This document shows positions 33,980 to 45,450 of a stretch of DNA of 64,000 bases, one piece after another. The position numbers were made by a program, and so were the translations under genes. The notes beneath the pieces are model-generated. The model was not told the origin of the DNA and did no database searches. It worked only from the letters and a program-made list of their open reading frames with translations. Positions within the stretch are counted from its first letter, which is position 1, and every line of letters starts with the position of its first letter. The stretch is from Phytophthora sp. 'mugwort' (Eukaryota; Oomycota; Peronosporomycetes; Peronosporales; Peronosporaceae): NCBI GenBank assembly GCA_033558025.1, contig JAUCEF010000005.1:7192001-7256000 (forward strand), given 5' to 3'.

Positions 33980-34372
33980 TTGCAGCGGGGTTGCGTAGCG
34001 TAGTGCGTCAGAGGAAAACGTATGACTCTCTTAGCTGTGATTCTCCTAACCCCTAAAGTCTCCGCAGAGACTTAGATTCCTCTAGTTATATCACTAGAGA
34101 CTCAAAGAGTCAGTATTCCTAAACCTAGGGCAATACTCTCTTGAATGTTAAAAGTGTACTGATATTGTTTGCTTATCTGCGGCAAAGCCGCCTGTGGTGT
34201 AAATGTATGACTCTAACTATCTACCATAGTTAAGCCTATTCAAATGCATATCGAGTGGTCCTGTGACCACGTACTGAAATCCTGTTAATCCAAGTGGTAT
34301 CAAGTACCACTTGCTGCAAGGTGACACGTAGCATGGTTACACTTCGTGCCACCTTCGTGTAACCCCGTTACA
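33980..34372 (-). repeat. 5' LTR of the Gypsy element
   Basis: 393 bp. In element orientation it begins TGTAACGGGGTTACACG. It should contain the element promoter, but no TATA or initiator is assigned. Confidence 0.92.
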
Positions 34373-34377
34373 TTGCA
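34373..34377. repeat. Target-site duplication of the Gypsy element, right
   Basis: TTGCA, matching 27292-27296. Confidence 0.75.
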
Positions 34378-36407
34378 CTCGGAAGCAGAGCGATTGCGAC
34401 GTATCTGGTCGAAGCTGATGCCCAGATATGTGTATCGTGTTACAAACGTGTGGTATGCAACATATCACTCGCATAATTTGCCGCCTCTCCGATCAATGAC
34501 GATGAGTCTGAACGACCTGAAGCCCGCCAATACCAAGCGTGCGCGAGCGACGGTCATGAAGGCGCTCGAGCGCTTCCTCTCCGCTGAGAGCACGAGCATG
34601 GAGCATGTTAGGGTTTTGGTCGTCAAGGACCCGAGCCGCGCATTCTAGTGACGCTGATGGACAAGTTTGGTGTGTACCTGGCATTTCACGCAGGCACACG
34701 GGATCAGTACCTGTCGCGCCGCTCCTCGCTCAATACTTCCGCCACGTGAAGTGCTAGCTCCTGAACGAGTATCCTGTCCAAGGCGGCAGTGTAGCAGGGC
34801 AGCTGCTGAGCATGGGGCGCATGCTTGAGCAGCACTGCATCAAGCGCGACAGTGGTGGATTTGTCAAGAAGGCAGTTGCATGCATGAAGGAGGATCTCAA
34901 GAAGATGACAAGGTATCTGTATTCAACGGCTAGATGCGCTTCGGGCTACCAAGATGTAACTTCGCTATGCCTTTTGTGGTATCTCCTTGGCCGCGCTTCG
35001 GACCTCACCTTCGTTCGGAAGTAGCAGCTCTCCATAGGTGCTGGCGGCGTGTTCTTCATCCGCTTCATCCGCATGAAGACGTCCGACGAGCAGGCACTGT
35101 CGCTCTTCCCCGATGCTGATTTCGCGACTTGTCCGCTGCTGGCGCTCGCGCTGGCTTTTGATCACCCAGGCGTCCCCGTGCACAGCGATCCTCTACACTT
35201 ATCAGTGCAGTCGAAAAACGATCCCGTTGAGCTGACCGACTCCATCCCGTTGCTGGACCTGCTTGAGGAAACCGGCATCCTGGGTTCTTCTCAGGCGTCG
35301 ACGAGAAGCAGCACAGTCCACACGTCGCCGACGATTGATATTCACGCTCTTGTCAACCGCTTGCTCGATCGTGTCGCTGGACTCGCTAGAGTCGAAGAGC
35401 CGCTAACCTCTCATTCGTTTCGACGAGGCGGTGTCCAGCATGCCAACGCGTGCTCAGAGCTGACGGCGCAGTGGATCTTCGATCGCGGAGCCTGGAAATT
35501 GACCACAACGAACAAACCCTTCGACTCGCCACACAAGAGCAGATTAGGGAGGTTAGCCACAAGCTCTTCAACGCGAACCATGCACTGGGTAACAAGGCCT
35601 TCGCTGCTGTGAGAGACATGCTGACAGCAGCCACCATCCTCCACTACCCTTCGCTGATGAAGACCAAACGCGCAGGGGCCAGATATGATGACGACCTAGC
35701 GCTGCGCCAATCTCTGGTGTGACCACGTCGAACCTGCTTGTTTGGTCACAGCAACCCACGAGATCTGCTGCTCCCGCTCACACCACGCGGACGACCTGAC
35801 GGAAGGAAACATAAAGGCCAAAATTGCGTTCGATCAAACTGCATTGATAGAAGGTTAATCGAGGCCAACTGTCGCCTCGAGCCTCGAGTCAACTTGCTAG
35901 AAGCTACAACATCAACACTGAAGAGAGCACGTCAGGACACCGCGGTGAGCAAGCAAAGCGACCAAGAGATGAAGATGAAAACGTACCAGTGAAGCGCCGA
36001 CGTCAATCGAAGACGATACCTCTCGTCGACACCTGGTTTGCGTGGTACACGGCAGTTCCGCGTGAATGGCTGAGTACTACAAGCACAAGAAGTCGGACGC
36101 CAAGCAGATCGTGGCCCTTATGAAGCTCTTCATTGAAGACGGTTACGCGCTCGACGAGTCGTCACCGAGCTACAAGGATAACGTCCGCCAGCTGAAGGAG
36201 CTAGGGCCAAACGAAGTCGTGGCGTACCTCCGCGCGCGAAACGTACCGTCAACGGGATCTATCGCTGTGTTCAAGGAGCTTCGTCGGCTGCATCGCGGGG
36301 GAAGCCTTAATGACCTTATCAGCGCCTACCACCAGCGCCTTGTAATCGGTAGAGTTGTAGACCCTGCGCCATTCCATCACCAAGGCACACTCAGGCCGCT
36401 TCTGTAA
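34378..36407 (+). mobile_element. Crypton (tyrosine recombinase transposon), degenerate
   Basis: The plus strand reads, over several frames: an N-terminal helical domain (VYLAFHAGTRDQYL near 34670); LLSMGRMLEQHCIKRD (near 34805) in the same N-terminal half; LLWYLLGRASDLTFV (first catalytic Arg, near 34975); FFIRFIRMKTSDEQALSLFPD (35050); TCPLLALALAF; and SHSFRRGGVQHAN (H-x-x-R box, near 35410) with QWIFDRGAW. A C-terminal part runs on to 36407 (TWFAWY near 36030, then DGYALDESSPSYKDNVRQL). These are the landmarks of oomycete Cryptons. Frameshifts and stops occur at about 34650, 34730, 35025 and 35500, so it is inactive. The LTR element is inserted at or just before its left end. Confidence 0.82.
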
Positions 36408-37399
36408 TACAACACGCCGTATTCACCCGTATCCTTGTGGTCGGTGCTTCCGTAGATATCGCTCGCTTGGACGTCTGCCACAATCAATAAAGTATAGAGA
36501 AATTTACCGGGGGGTGGAATCGAACCACCTCCTTCCCTTTCGGGAGCTCTTCCATTGAGCTACATCGGTGGGGGGGGGGTAGACAACAACATCGCAGGGG
36601 ATACTCAGCTGGAGGATCGACGTGGAATTAACGACCACGGTTCTTTGTGGAAGCGACAACCCTCTTAGAAGTGACATGGGGATAACCCCTCAATTCACCA
36701 GGCCAGGTGGTGAATCGATCACTGAGGTCGCAGGCAAAATGGCGCAGTCAAAATTGCACGTGTGCCACTCATTTGCAAGATGTAATTACGCCTGCCACCT
36801 ATGAATGAGCCAGTCATTTGCGAGGGGATTTTTTACGGGCTGTATGCCATTTTACGAAAGCCTCCACAACTTGGTGCGATATAAAAGTCTGCCATATGGT
36901 CGGATGCTAGTCGGAAATGCGGCGACGGTCGGAGTCGTGATGATATGGTAGAATATCGTGTCCGTTCGAACGCCGCATCGTCGTCCGGACCCTTTCAAAT
37001 CCGGCGTTTGTCCGCGTGAAGGAGGTATTTTTATCCTTTATCACCGCCGCGGCCGTCATCATCATTTGAACTGGATGCCGATACCGAACGTGCCGAAGAA
37101 GCAGTGCCAGACAGCATGTTGCGGTACTTCAGCGCTACCGCCAGCTTGACGTCCCTGCGGTAGACGAGCGCCGCAATACCGTCTCGAGGGAAGTCACCTG
37201 GTGACTCGCATAGTTAACACACACGCTCATGAGGCTCAGATTGAAGGCAGCGAAGGCGATGTAGCCTAGCGCCAGGGTCTGCAGTGAGCGCCACGAGTCC
37301 GCGCCTCCGTATCCGGCTGATGCAGCAGCTCATCCATTAGTAAGGTGTCGATGTCAAAAAAGGAAGGCATTAATCCCTGGAAACTCTTAAAAGGCGCGC
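36408..37399. other. Gene-free region after the Crypton
   Basis: An AATAAA-type site lies at about 36484. A tRNA-like relic is at 36506-36569, followed by a G-run near 36570-36579. The rest (36600-37399) has no recognisable gene on either strand. Confidence 0.45.
36506..36569 (-). pseudogene. tRNA-derived sequence, anticodon arm deleted
   Basis: On the minus strand: 5' acceptor ACCGATG pairs with CCCCGGT at five of seven positions; A box TAGCTCAATGG; D stem GCTC/GAGC; T arm GGTGG-TTCGATT-CCACC. Only 16 nt lie between the D and T arms where about 22 are normal, so no proper anticodon arm forms. A tRNA pseudogene or SINE head is the best reading. Confidence 0.65.
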
Positions 37400-38440
37400 T
37401 TGACAGCTCTTAAGCGATGTGCGACTGCCGAGCAGCTTACCGTCAAATCTATATGTGAGTTCATTGGTTCTGACACTAGTGTGGATGCGTTGTACTTCGT
37501 CCTCGACAGATTCGCGGCGTATCTGGTGTTTCGAGACAGCTCGAAGGGCACGCTGCTATAAACAAAACTCAGTCTCTAGCTGCTTTGTCTTTAAGAATCA
37601 CCTCCTAGAGCTGTTCCGCCCCAAGATGCTGTATGCTGTCGCCGCTTACATATATACTTGCAATTTTGCTCGAAGCGCGCCACCAATTTCACGCGCATCA
37701 AGCGCCGCAGTGCTCCAAGAACGACCTCCGACTCTTAGTACTGCCATCATCAAGGGGCTACTACTGCCGACGACTACAGGGCGCTGTACTTCTCAATATT
37801 TTATGGTATCTATTAGGAAGGTCGTCTGGCACGATATGTTTGGTGGAGAGCCAGGTTTCGGATTATCCTGGTACGTTTTGTAGTACGGTTATACAGGTAT
37901 CTTTTATATAACCGGCCAGCTTAAAAAAAAACTGGCCGTATATACATATGTTGCTGTAGGCGGTTGCTTCTTCATCGCTTTCATGATAATGAAGTCCGAT
38001 TCGATCCAGGACGCGTTCTTTTTTTATGACCTTAACGCGTTTACATCTTGCCCTATTCACACAATTGCTGTGGCCATCACCATGCAATCGACGCCAAGTG
38101 AGTTTCTCTTAGACCACGTTCGCAGAAATGCGCAAGCCGCCCTACCTACCTCCCTCGACGAATCACCCCTCCGTGATGTGCTTGAGGCGCGAGCGGAATC
38201 GCTATCGGCCCCGAGCACGCCCTGGCAGAATGCAAACTCGAAACAGACAGCCGTTCTTGTGCCGGGTATTCACGCGTATGTGAATCGCGTGCTTCAGAAA
38301 TGGGTCCCGACGTGCAGCAAGGATGGTGGCAACTCCTTGACTAAAGGGCTAATGTCGCATTCATTCCGATGTGGTGCTGTGGAAAATGCAAATGGAAATA
38401 GCAACGTTAGTACATCGTGGATCATGGATAGAGAATGACG
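37400..38440 (+). mobile_element. Second Crypton relic, different lineage
   Basis: In the plus frames: LNILWYLLGRSSGT (near 37795), then FFIAFMIMKSDSIQDAFFF (near 37980), FTSCPIHTIAVAI, then HAYVNRVLQKWV (38270) and LMSHSFRCGAVENANG (38350) with SWIMDRE. These line up with the recombinase motifs of the first Crypton but are clearly diverged, and the second Arg of the HxxRR box is Cys. An A-run and frameshifts near 37920 and stops before 37630 break it. It abuts a Copia fragment at its right edge. Confidence 0.72.
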
Positions 38441-38469
38441 GCGGTATCCAAGGCTTCCAACTATATTGT

Positions 38470-39420
38470 AAGAACCATGTGACGCCGAGTCCCAGTGGTT
38501 CAATGGTATCACCATCAGTGGTGGCTTCATCGCGGTTGGTGGGAAGAACCAAATCCCAATTGAAGGAATTGGACGTATTGAACTGGAAGTCATTGACTCC
38601 AAAGGCAAGTTGAGGATGCTCATCTATCTTTGTGTGCAGTACGCACCGCGATTGCACTTTAGTCTTTAATCTGTCCCTGCGGCAGTGAAGCATGACTTAT
38701 GGCCACAAATACGGATCTTATCAGCTCCAGGCGAAACCAATGGCGACACCAACGATGCTCGTTGCCTCAGGTAAGCAATTTTTTCTGCTTCTGTATAAAT
38801 GTATTGTCCATCTAACGCTCGCGCCTTGTATGACCTATCTAGGACCCAATCCATCCATGGACAGGATGGATCCGCATCTGTAGCGCCTAGAGCTGACTTT
38901 TTCTGCGTTGCATGCACGTTAGCGAAGTCGCACCGCTCTCCCTTCCATGCTAACATAATTTTTGAACGTGCCGCATCTCCCATAAGGAATGTTCATACAT
39001 ACATTGTGATCCTCTTCCTGTGCCTGCCTTACTGGTTGCTGTACTTATTAGTTTTTATCGATGACTTCTCTTGCTTCATGTTCACCTATCCGATCAAAGT
39101 TCACAGCGACCTGTACGAATGTTACGAAGAATTCAGGAAGAAAGCTTTAAATATCTTCCCAGAAAAACAGATTTTCGCGTTTTTGAATGGCGTCGCGGGC
39201 AATCAAGACGAGGAAATCCGGGTGCTGCCGGCTGACAATGCAAAAGAATACGAAAAGCTCTGTCGCTTGATCTATAAAAGGTATGGAACCCATGTCCAGT
39301 TTACCAACGCGTACCCACCTCAGCAGAATGAAGTCACTGAACGGCGCATGCGTACCATTATGGAGCGGGTTCGCGTCTTGCTGCTGGGCGGGGATAAAAC
39401 TTCCCAAGCAACGTTGGACC
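38470..39420 (+). mobile_element. Copia fragment: protease edge, GAG-pre-integrase and integrase
   Basis: In one frame a protease-edge segment reads GGKNQIPIEGIGRIELEVID and VQYAPRLHFSL (near 38535-38670). Then the HHCC part with CVACTLAKSHRSPF (38910), FIDDFSCFMFTYPIKVHSDL (39060, first catalytic Asp present), LPADNAKEYEKL (39225, second Asp) and a core tail QFTNAYPPQQNEVTERRMRT with the catalytic Glu. This is the Ty1/Copia gene order. An inserted stretch near 39000-39050 and frameshifts show decay. RT, RNase H and LTRs are missing. Confidence 0.82.
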
Positions 39421-39435
39421 GAGTGTGTGATCATA

Positions 39436-40544
39436 TTGGAGATTATCGATGTCATGGCCGTGGCCATCCTGGATGAAGAAGCCGAAGACGAGCTCGTTGC
39501 GCTAGGAGACGACGAGCAGCCACTGCAGCGGTTTAGCGATGAAGAGCATCCATCTTCAGTTGACGACGCTGCAGCGCTGCTCATTCTTGTCGAGTCACAT
39601 CGATAACTGCAAGACCATGATCGCCTCCTGAAGAGAACCGACTTCCGTACGAGCGGGTTTGACGCTCTTATAGCGCCTAAGTCATTGGTGTCGAAATATG
39701 TGGCGTGGCCGAATGCTCCAGGGCTGCAATCAATCTCTCGGCGTATGACAAGGACTGGTTTTAGAGGTTCTGTAGGTTTCGGTGACGGCACCACCATCAT
39801 TCTCTCAGAAGAAGCCTGCCGTGGACGGTGAGTGTTATTTCGACGGGAAGCAGCGGTACAGCGTGAACGCTCAGCTTGTGCGACAATGCCGCCGAGTTAT
39901 CGCGTCCTAATGCGGAGTGGCCAGGTTCGAGCGCCAATAGCACCGTGTATTAAGAGATGCAGTTGTCGGTCGATGGTAATAAGCTGCTCTTATTTTCGCG
40001 GGGAGAGTACCTCATAGCAGATTCGGCTTATCCTGCTGATCAGATCTGCTTCACATTAGTGCCGTCGTACAGAGCGAATATGGAAGGCACTGATATCGAG
40101 GACTTTAATACCTGCGACGCGCACGTCCGAGTTCTGACTGAACACGTAATTGGCATTCTCAAAGGAAGTTGGAGCTCACTCAGAGAACTGTGCATCCGGA
40201 TACAAAAGAAAGAAGTCATAAAGAGAATTCCGTTATGGATCTGGTCGTGTGTAGTCCTACACAACATGCTCATCGCGTTCAAGATAATCGGGGATATGAA
40301 GATCAAAGCGGCCCAGATAGCGACGCAAACAGCGCGGAAGCAGTCTATGATAATGGAGGCAGCGACAACTTTGCATTTTGGCGAGAGATTAAACGCCGTG
40401 TTATCACAAAGGGGCGTGAACCAGGTGGCATGTTATGGCTTAGAGAACGTAGTAGTCGAGCATGATCAAAACAGATGCATCCCTTCAACAGAGCTACCCG
40501 TACAGTTACTCAAAAAGGTTCATGAATGCCGCGATCTCTTCTGA
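39436..40544 (+). pseudogene. PIF/Harbinger transposase (DDE_4 type), broken
   Basis: An acidic N-terminal piece (ILDEEAEDELVALGDDEQPL, 39465) is followed by a gap with stops. Then GDGTTIILSEEAC-like sequence (39780), YFDGKQRYSVNAQLV (39838), and a clean frame 39957-40544 with GEYLIADSAYP (second catalytic Asp), HVRVLTEHVIGILKGSWSSL (third acidic residue) and WIWSCVVLHNML. These motifs define PIF/Harbinger transposases. Stops at about 39640 and 39910 make it non-functional. A SANT-like partner gene lies convergently at 40815-41830, matching the two-gene layout of Harbinger elements. Confidence 0.8.
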
Positions 40545-40814
40545 TGTCTTTTGTTAACGAATTAACTCGATCATGAGCTCTGTTTGGGGGTGACACGGCG
40601 CTCTCCTTGTTCGTCACGCTTCTGCTTCCTCAAGAAGGTGTGACTCGTTCCACTGGCGCTCTGTTTCCTCGGCTTTGGCCTCCAAGAATCCAACGCGTGA
40701 CTCAGCATTCTTGGCGTATGCTTATGACAGCGACATCCTTGTCTCGTGCTGTGAGTGCGGCCTTGTTTTCGTTATCGGGAGGCTTCTGGCCTCCTTGTTG
40801 AGATGAGGCGGACT

Positions 40815-41830
40815 TCACCAATGGCCTTTAGCCTTCTTTGGTTTTGCCCGCTTGGTTGGACGAACTGCTTCGGCTTTCGGCCGCTTGCGCTGTGCTGACG
40901 CCACCCGGTAGGCATCTTCGTTGTTTTGAGTCTCATGATTGAGGGGCATGCTAGCCTCACCAGCAGAAGCAGATCGTGTCGAGGCTCTTGCGTGTGAAGG
41001 CGACGTAGGAGGTGATGATGAAAGTACTCCCAGTAAAGCAACATCGTCTGCGCCATCAGTTGGCAACTGCTTCGGTGATATCCCTAGAGGCGTCATCTGC
41101 ACCGTCATTGCTCATTCTCCCCCCCCCCTGCTCTCGGCTCGTTCATTACCATCGTCCTCGCTCGATTCATAGCCACCACCGCCCTCACCCGATTCGTCGC
41201 CACCGCTGTGCTCTCATTCATCGCCGTAATCTCTTCTCTAGAAAGCATCAGCGATTTCTTGGACGCGCTGATCCGTTACTAAGTCTTCGCCAGATATCCA
41301 GTCTTGCACAGTCGCGACAGGGCCCAACTCGAGAGTCGCCGCAGGTTTCACGTTTGATCTCTCTCCGAAGCAATCACGCATTCAGGAAAAGCATGGGCAC
41401 AGCTTCTCCAGCTTAGTTTGCATCGATAAGCCACTCTCCATCTCTTTCCTAGTGAGTCCGACTTCAGTTCCCTTCACAGTCATTTTGTAGACTGCTTTGA
41501 CGTAGTTTTCCCAGTGTTGTTGCATGCTCCGTGATAAGAGCAGCGGTAGTGTAAGTGTGGTGGTTTGTCGACACCAATTCTCCGCCATCATGGTGTACGC
41601 CGAGACTTCGTTGGGCTTTCCACCGACCGCCAGATTCTTTCCCGTCGCGAAGTTGTCGGAGGTCTACATCCAGCTTACAAGGGTTTTGATGTCATCCTCC
41701 GACAGGTGTGGGTTCTTCACCTCGTTTTGTGAGCTCATGGCAGTAATGCGTATGCTTGCGCTGCCTCTAGACGTCCTTCAGTGGTTTGGCTGGCAAGGTC
41801 ACCGTACACGCGGCTGATCAACGCGATCTT
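40815..41830 (-). pseudogene. Harbinger-associated SANT/Myb-like protein, broken
   Basis: From 41830 leftwards, in shifting frames: a start like HLSEDDIKTL, then AYTMMAENWC, QQHWENYVKAVYKMT, KLEKLCPCF (41600-41390), then a MRDCFGERSNVKPAATLELG segment (about 41385-41325), an acidic or charged linker, and a basic tail RKRPKAEAVRPTKRAKPKKA near 40900-40830. This is the layout of the Myb/SANT-like DNA-binding partner of PIF/Harbinger transposases. Stops near 41390 and 41240 break it. Its stop side faces the transposase. Confidence 0.65.
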
Positions 41831-42769
41831 TCGAAGTGAAAAGGAGGGAGATCTTCGCGCTCCCTTTGAAACCGAGCGAATTTCTGGATTCATTCCAAAT
41901 GATTAGTTTCTGGTTTGTAAAACAAGTAAGGAGCTCTCGGGCGAGAAAACTAGGTGTCCCTTCGAGCCCAAATCAGCAGTGTTTTTCGAAAGTTTGACTC
42001 CCCCAAATATATACAGGCACAAAGACGATTGAAATTGGATCTGGATATATATTGAAATAATCAAGTGGCGGTGGAGTAGTAATTAGCCGCCCCTAGTTGC
42101 CTAGTGAGCTCTGCAATCTTGATCTTCTAAAACATGATACCGCAGTATCGGTGTTAACTGTCGCCACATGCGTGTAGTTTACCCCTGTTGAAATAAAAAC
42201 CTCAAGTGCAAAACAATTTGGTGTATACACAACAAAGTGAAAAAAAGTAGCAACCTACAACGTCGTCATTCCAGGTACAACCCTGTCGACACACGACAAT
42301 GGTTCGAGTATCTCCGCCAGCTTGTTGTCGACATTTGGCACTTGTTCCACTACGCGCTCGTCAAAATAGCAGGCGCACCCTCTTATAGCCAATTTTATGG
42401 TAGCGTTGCTCAGCCCATCCTACGCAGGACGTAACCACTTGACCGCTTGCGCGCGGTCTGTCTTTTAAATCTTGCCCTCGCTGCTAACCAATAGACTGGC
42501 GTATTTTAGATTCAAATGCTGCCGCCGGTGTGCGCTAGCGGTCTTTCGACGGTTTGTTCCATAAGATGCCCGCGGGCCAGCAGCAGTACATACCCGGGAA
42601 GTTCGCGCTGGAGTATCACGTTTTTCGGTGCCGCGCATTGGATCACTTCGGACGTTCAATGCGCGGTGACCTCGCCCCAAATGAGCCTGACTAGCGCCCC
42701 CTCCCCCCAACATTTGCGCTTTAGAAAGCGAAGGAAAGGACCCGAGTTCCACCGGCCGTATGCATTACT
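41831..42769. other. Region without a recognised gene
   Basis: Mostly AT-rich to 42240. An open frame of 65 codons (42237-42434) is not assigned. A C-run lies near 42690. The part from 42770 belongs to the pogo-like relic. Confidence 0.4.
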
Positions 42770-43570
42770 ATATGTAGGAATAGCGTGCTTTCTGAATGCT
42801 CGGCCACAGCCTGCGGCTAAACCCGTGCCTGAGCCGCGTGTTCGCCTTGCGGGTATCCGCGTCGTTAAACGACCGCATCTTCAGAACGACCCACGGGTCT
42901 TACTTGCACCCGATCGTGGGCATCGCTATCATACGCCTTTGCTTTTTGACTCACATTTTTTTGAGACACGCGCATCAACAGTGTATTTAGTGACAAACTC
43001 GAAAAAAAAGGCCGTTTGATCGGCGTTGTACACAGCGGCAATGCTCTCCTCCACGATGTGGCGGCGCAGCGTTGCAACGATTCTTTTCACTACTTAGCGA
43101 GATCCGCTAGCGGGGACTGCTCCTGCCGAGTGTTTAGTTTGAGTGAGAGGCTGTAGGGAGTGTGGTACATGTAACAGAGGCGCAGGAAGCTGCTGGAGGC
43201 ACATCGTACCTTTTAGCAATCTCCAGCGCCTCCTGCTGTAACATCGTCGCCGATATTGGCATGACATTCGGCGCACGGCCACAAGCCACCTCGAGCAGGT
43301 CGAGTTACGTGCCATCCGAGAGCGTCTTGGCGGCCCCCAGCGCGCGGTACCGCACCAGCTTGGCCGTTTTGGCGCTGGCGGGCATGCTGCCGATGTTGGA
43401 GCGGTGTTGCCTCACCGTAGGAGTCATGTTTCTTGGTAATGTAGACAGGGCTAAGCAGAAGGATACCGGGCCAAAACGTCGCAACATCTGCGGGCGTGCC
43501 GTATGAAGCCAGGACGGCGGCTTTAAACTTAAATGTTTCAGCGGTGTTCTTGTACTTGCTCGGCATTCTA
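42770..43570 (-). pseudogene. Pogo/CENP-B-type transposase relic (Tc1/mariner superfamily)
   Basis: Read right to left: a start near 43570 (MPSKYKNTAETFKFKAAVLA), a helical stretch GSMPASAKTAKLVRYRALGA (about 43395-43335), then MPISATMLQQEALEIAKRYD (about 43265-43205), typical of the HTH-CENP-B part. A diverged stretch follows, then AAVYNADQTAFFFEFVTKYT-like sequence (near 43045-42985; NADQT carries the first catalytic Asp) and a SKGV part. Several stops and shifts occur. The second and third acidic residues were not found. Confidence 0.6.
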
Positions 43571-43827
43571 CTCTTGCTCAAAGCAATGACTCGATCGTGC
43601 TTCTACGGTGGAGGATGGGTGGATGGCTGAGTGGTTTTGGCGAAGTGACAATTACCACAGTTTCGCTGGACGGTAGTAATTAACACAGGGCGGCCATACG
43701 AGAGTTTCCTAACCTTAGGGGCTGGTTTGGCTGTCGATTCTGGTTCTGTCTCTGGTTCGGTCGCAGCATCGCAAAACACCGCTTTTATTCACTGGTTCTG
43801 AGAGCTCTGTCGAGTTCTCGTTTCATT

Positions 43828-44250
43828 TTGCTGCGTACCAGCAAGTCATCACCCCCAACCAGGATTCGCGAGCTATGGCCCCAACGCGATTGCCCGCCAA
43901 CAGCACCGCCGCACTGGCGGAGCGCTTGGATGCGTCGGAATGCACTCCAGTCACCCAAACCGCAGAGCAAGCCTCACCTCATCCAGCCCAGACGACGCGC
44001 TCATCCCCCAAGACCAAGAGAGGCAGGGCCTCTGCCTTCAAAGGGAGCGGCGGGCTGGAATGGAACACAGCGATGGTGGAAGATGTGATGAGACTGCGCT
44101 ACGGTACGTTCTCGGGTCGCTTCGGGAGTGCCAAAAACAGCGCGACAATCGGTGAGGCATGGTTCTGGTTGCGTCGGAGATGAGCCGGCTATATGAGAAG
44201 GCAATCCCCATTGAGCAATGCAAGAACAAGGTAGTGTTGGGCTGGTTTTT
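43828..44250 (+). pseudogene. SANT/Myb-like DNA-binding fragment
   Basis: The plus frame starting near 43875 has a Ser/Thr/Pro-rich N-terminus, then basic KTKRGRAS, then WNTAMVEDVMRLRYGTFSGR and AKNSATIGEAW. This fits the Trp-spaced first helices of SANT/Myb-like domains from transposon-related oomycete genes. One frameshift near 44160 leads to LVASEMSRLYEKAIPIEQCK, which completes the domain. The frame ends at about 44260. Confidence 0.45.
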
Positions 44251-44989
44251 ATTATGTGTGTCGCTCTGACATGATCCCTAAAAACGTGAAGTCTGATAGC
44301 TTGATGTGGCGATTCTTTAAGTGTTTAGCACACGAACGAGCGCATTTACATGTACAATGCACCACGCCTTGGACACACCAAGTGCTTGGACCGTCTCAGT
44401 TACTGATATTAAAAAATTAATTAATAAAATCACTATAGTTTGACTTGTATTTACTAATGAAATAGTATGTTTATGCATTTATTATATAACATTCTTGAAA
44501 ACACGATGCCGACCTAATAATTGGAGTTCCAAAGAAAACATATTTATCCCATCGGCTTACATTTGGCATTGATCATCCGACCTTTAAGTGGCGGTGATCA
44601 GACAACGACGGTGAATTCGCCACACTATAAAATCCCGCCATGTCTCCTTGAAGTTCGAACAATACGAATTCATCATTTATAGTATATAAAATAGATGTGT
44701 TGGCTGTCGCCGACGAAGTGATAAATACGAATGGAGGATGTTTTTTCAGAGAGGAGGGATTTCACCGTCTTGACTGCACCCACCGGCAGTCCCTTACTAG
44801 ATATAAATATTGTAGATTCAACTCCTAGATGGCGTATCATTGCAACGCCTTAAGTTTGCTGCAACGAAGACATTGTTCGTTTGTCTCCCACGCCTGTACT
44901 TTTGGGGAGCACTGAACACTACAACACATAGAGGCTACGCTACTCACTACATCATGTAAGTTATATGATAGTACGTAGGGGATTGCGAC

Positions 44990-45450
44990 GTCAAGTTGCA
45001 CGAGAGCTATTAGCACTGAGGTTATGATATATTAGCTTAAAAATACTAAAAGTTTTAAAAAACAAATATTTCAAGTAACATATTAAATGGTGTATTACTT
45101 ATTAATAATTTTACACAATTTATTAAAATCATTTTAATTTTATTAACAATTATTTGTTTTTAATACAACAAAAATATTTAAATTTTATTATAAAAGAATT
45201 AAAAATTATAAAATTATATAAAAGTTTATAAAAATACTCGAACCGCTAACATTTTCGGTGTAAACGCTTAAAATTAAAGGATTTTTTTTTAATTTATTTT
45301 TTTTTAAATTTATTTTTAAAAATAATTATATTTATTTTTATTCATAGAATAATAACTTTAACCTTTTTTTTTTTGACTTTTAAATGGTCGTTTATTACGT
45401 GAAATACGTTTTTGAATAAAAAATGTTTTTTAACTTTTAGTAGCCACCAG
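44990..45450. other. AT-rich island, mostly A/T homopolymer tracts
   Basis: Runs of T and A with hardly any C or G (for example 45100-45380) contrast sharply with the surrounding DNA. No ORF, no tandem period and no terminal repeat seen. Confidence 0.75.

Larger units (their letters stand above)
27297..34372 (-). mobile_element. Chromodomain Ty3/Gypsy LTR retrotransposon, full length, degenerate
   Basis: A 7,076-bp element is read on the minus strand: 5' LTR 33980-34372, PBS, gag, protease, RT, RNase H, integrase, chromodomain, PPT, 3' LTR 27297-27691. The insertion is flanked by TTGCA at 27292-27296 and 34373-34377. All genes carry frameshifts or stops, so it is non-autonomous now. The two LTRs differ at roughly two to three dozen positions plus small indels over 395 bp by eye, meaning an old insertion. 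The order INT after RT and the C-terminal chromodomain place it with the chromoviruses. Its right end is joined to Crypton sequence. Confidence 0.93.

Noticed and set aside
35386..35759. Minus-strand frames over the first Crypton
   Set aside because: No family match; the plus strand carries clear recombinase motifs.
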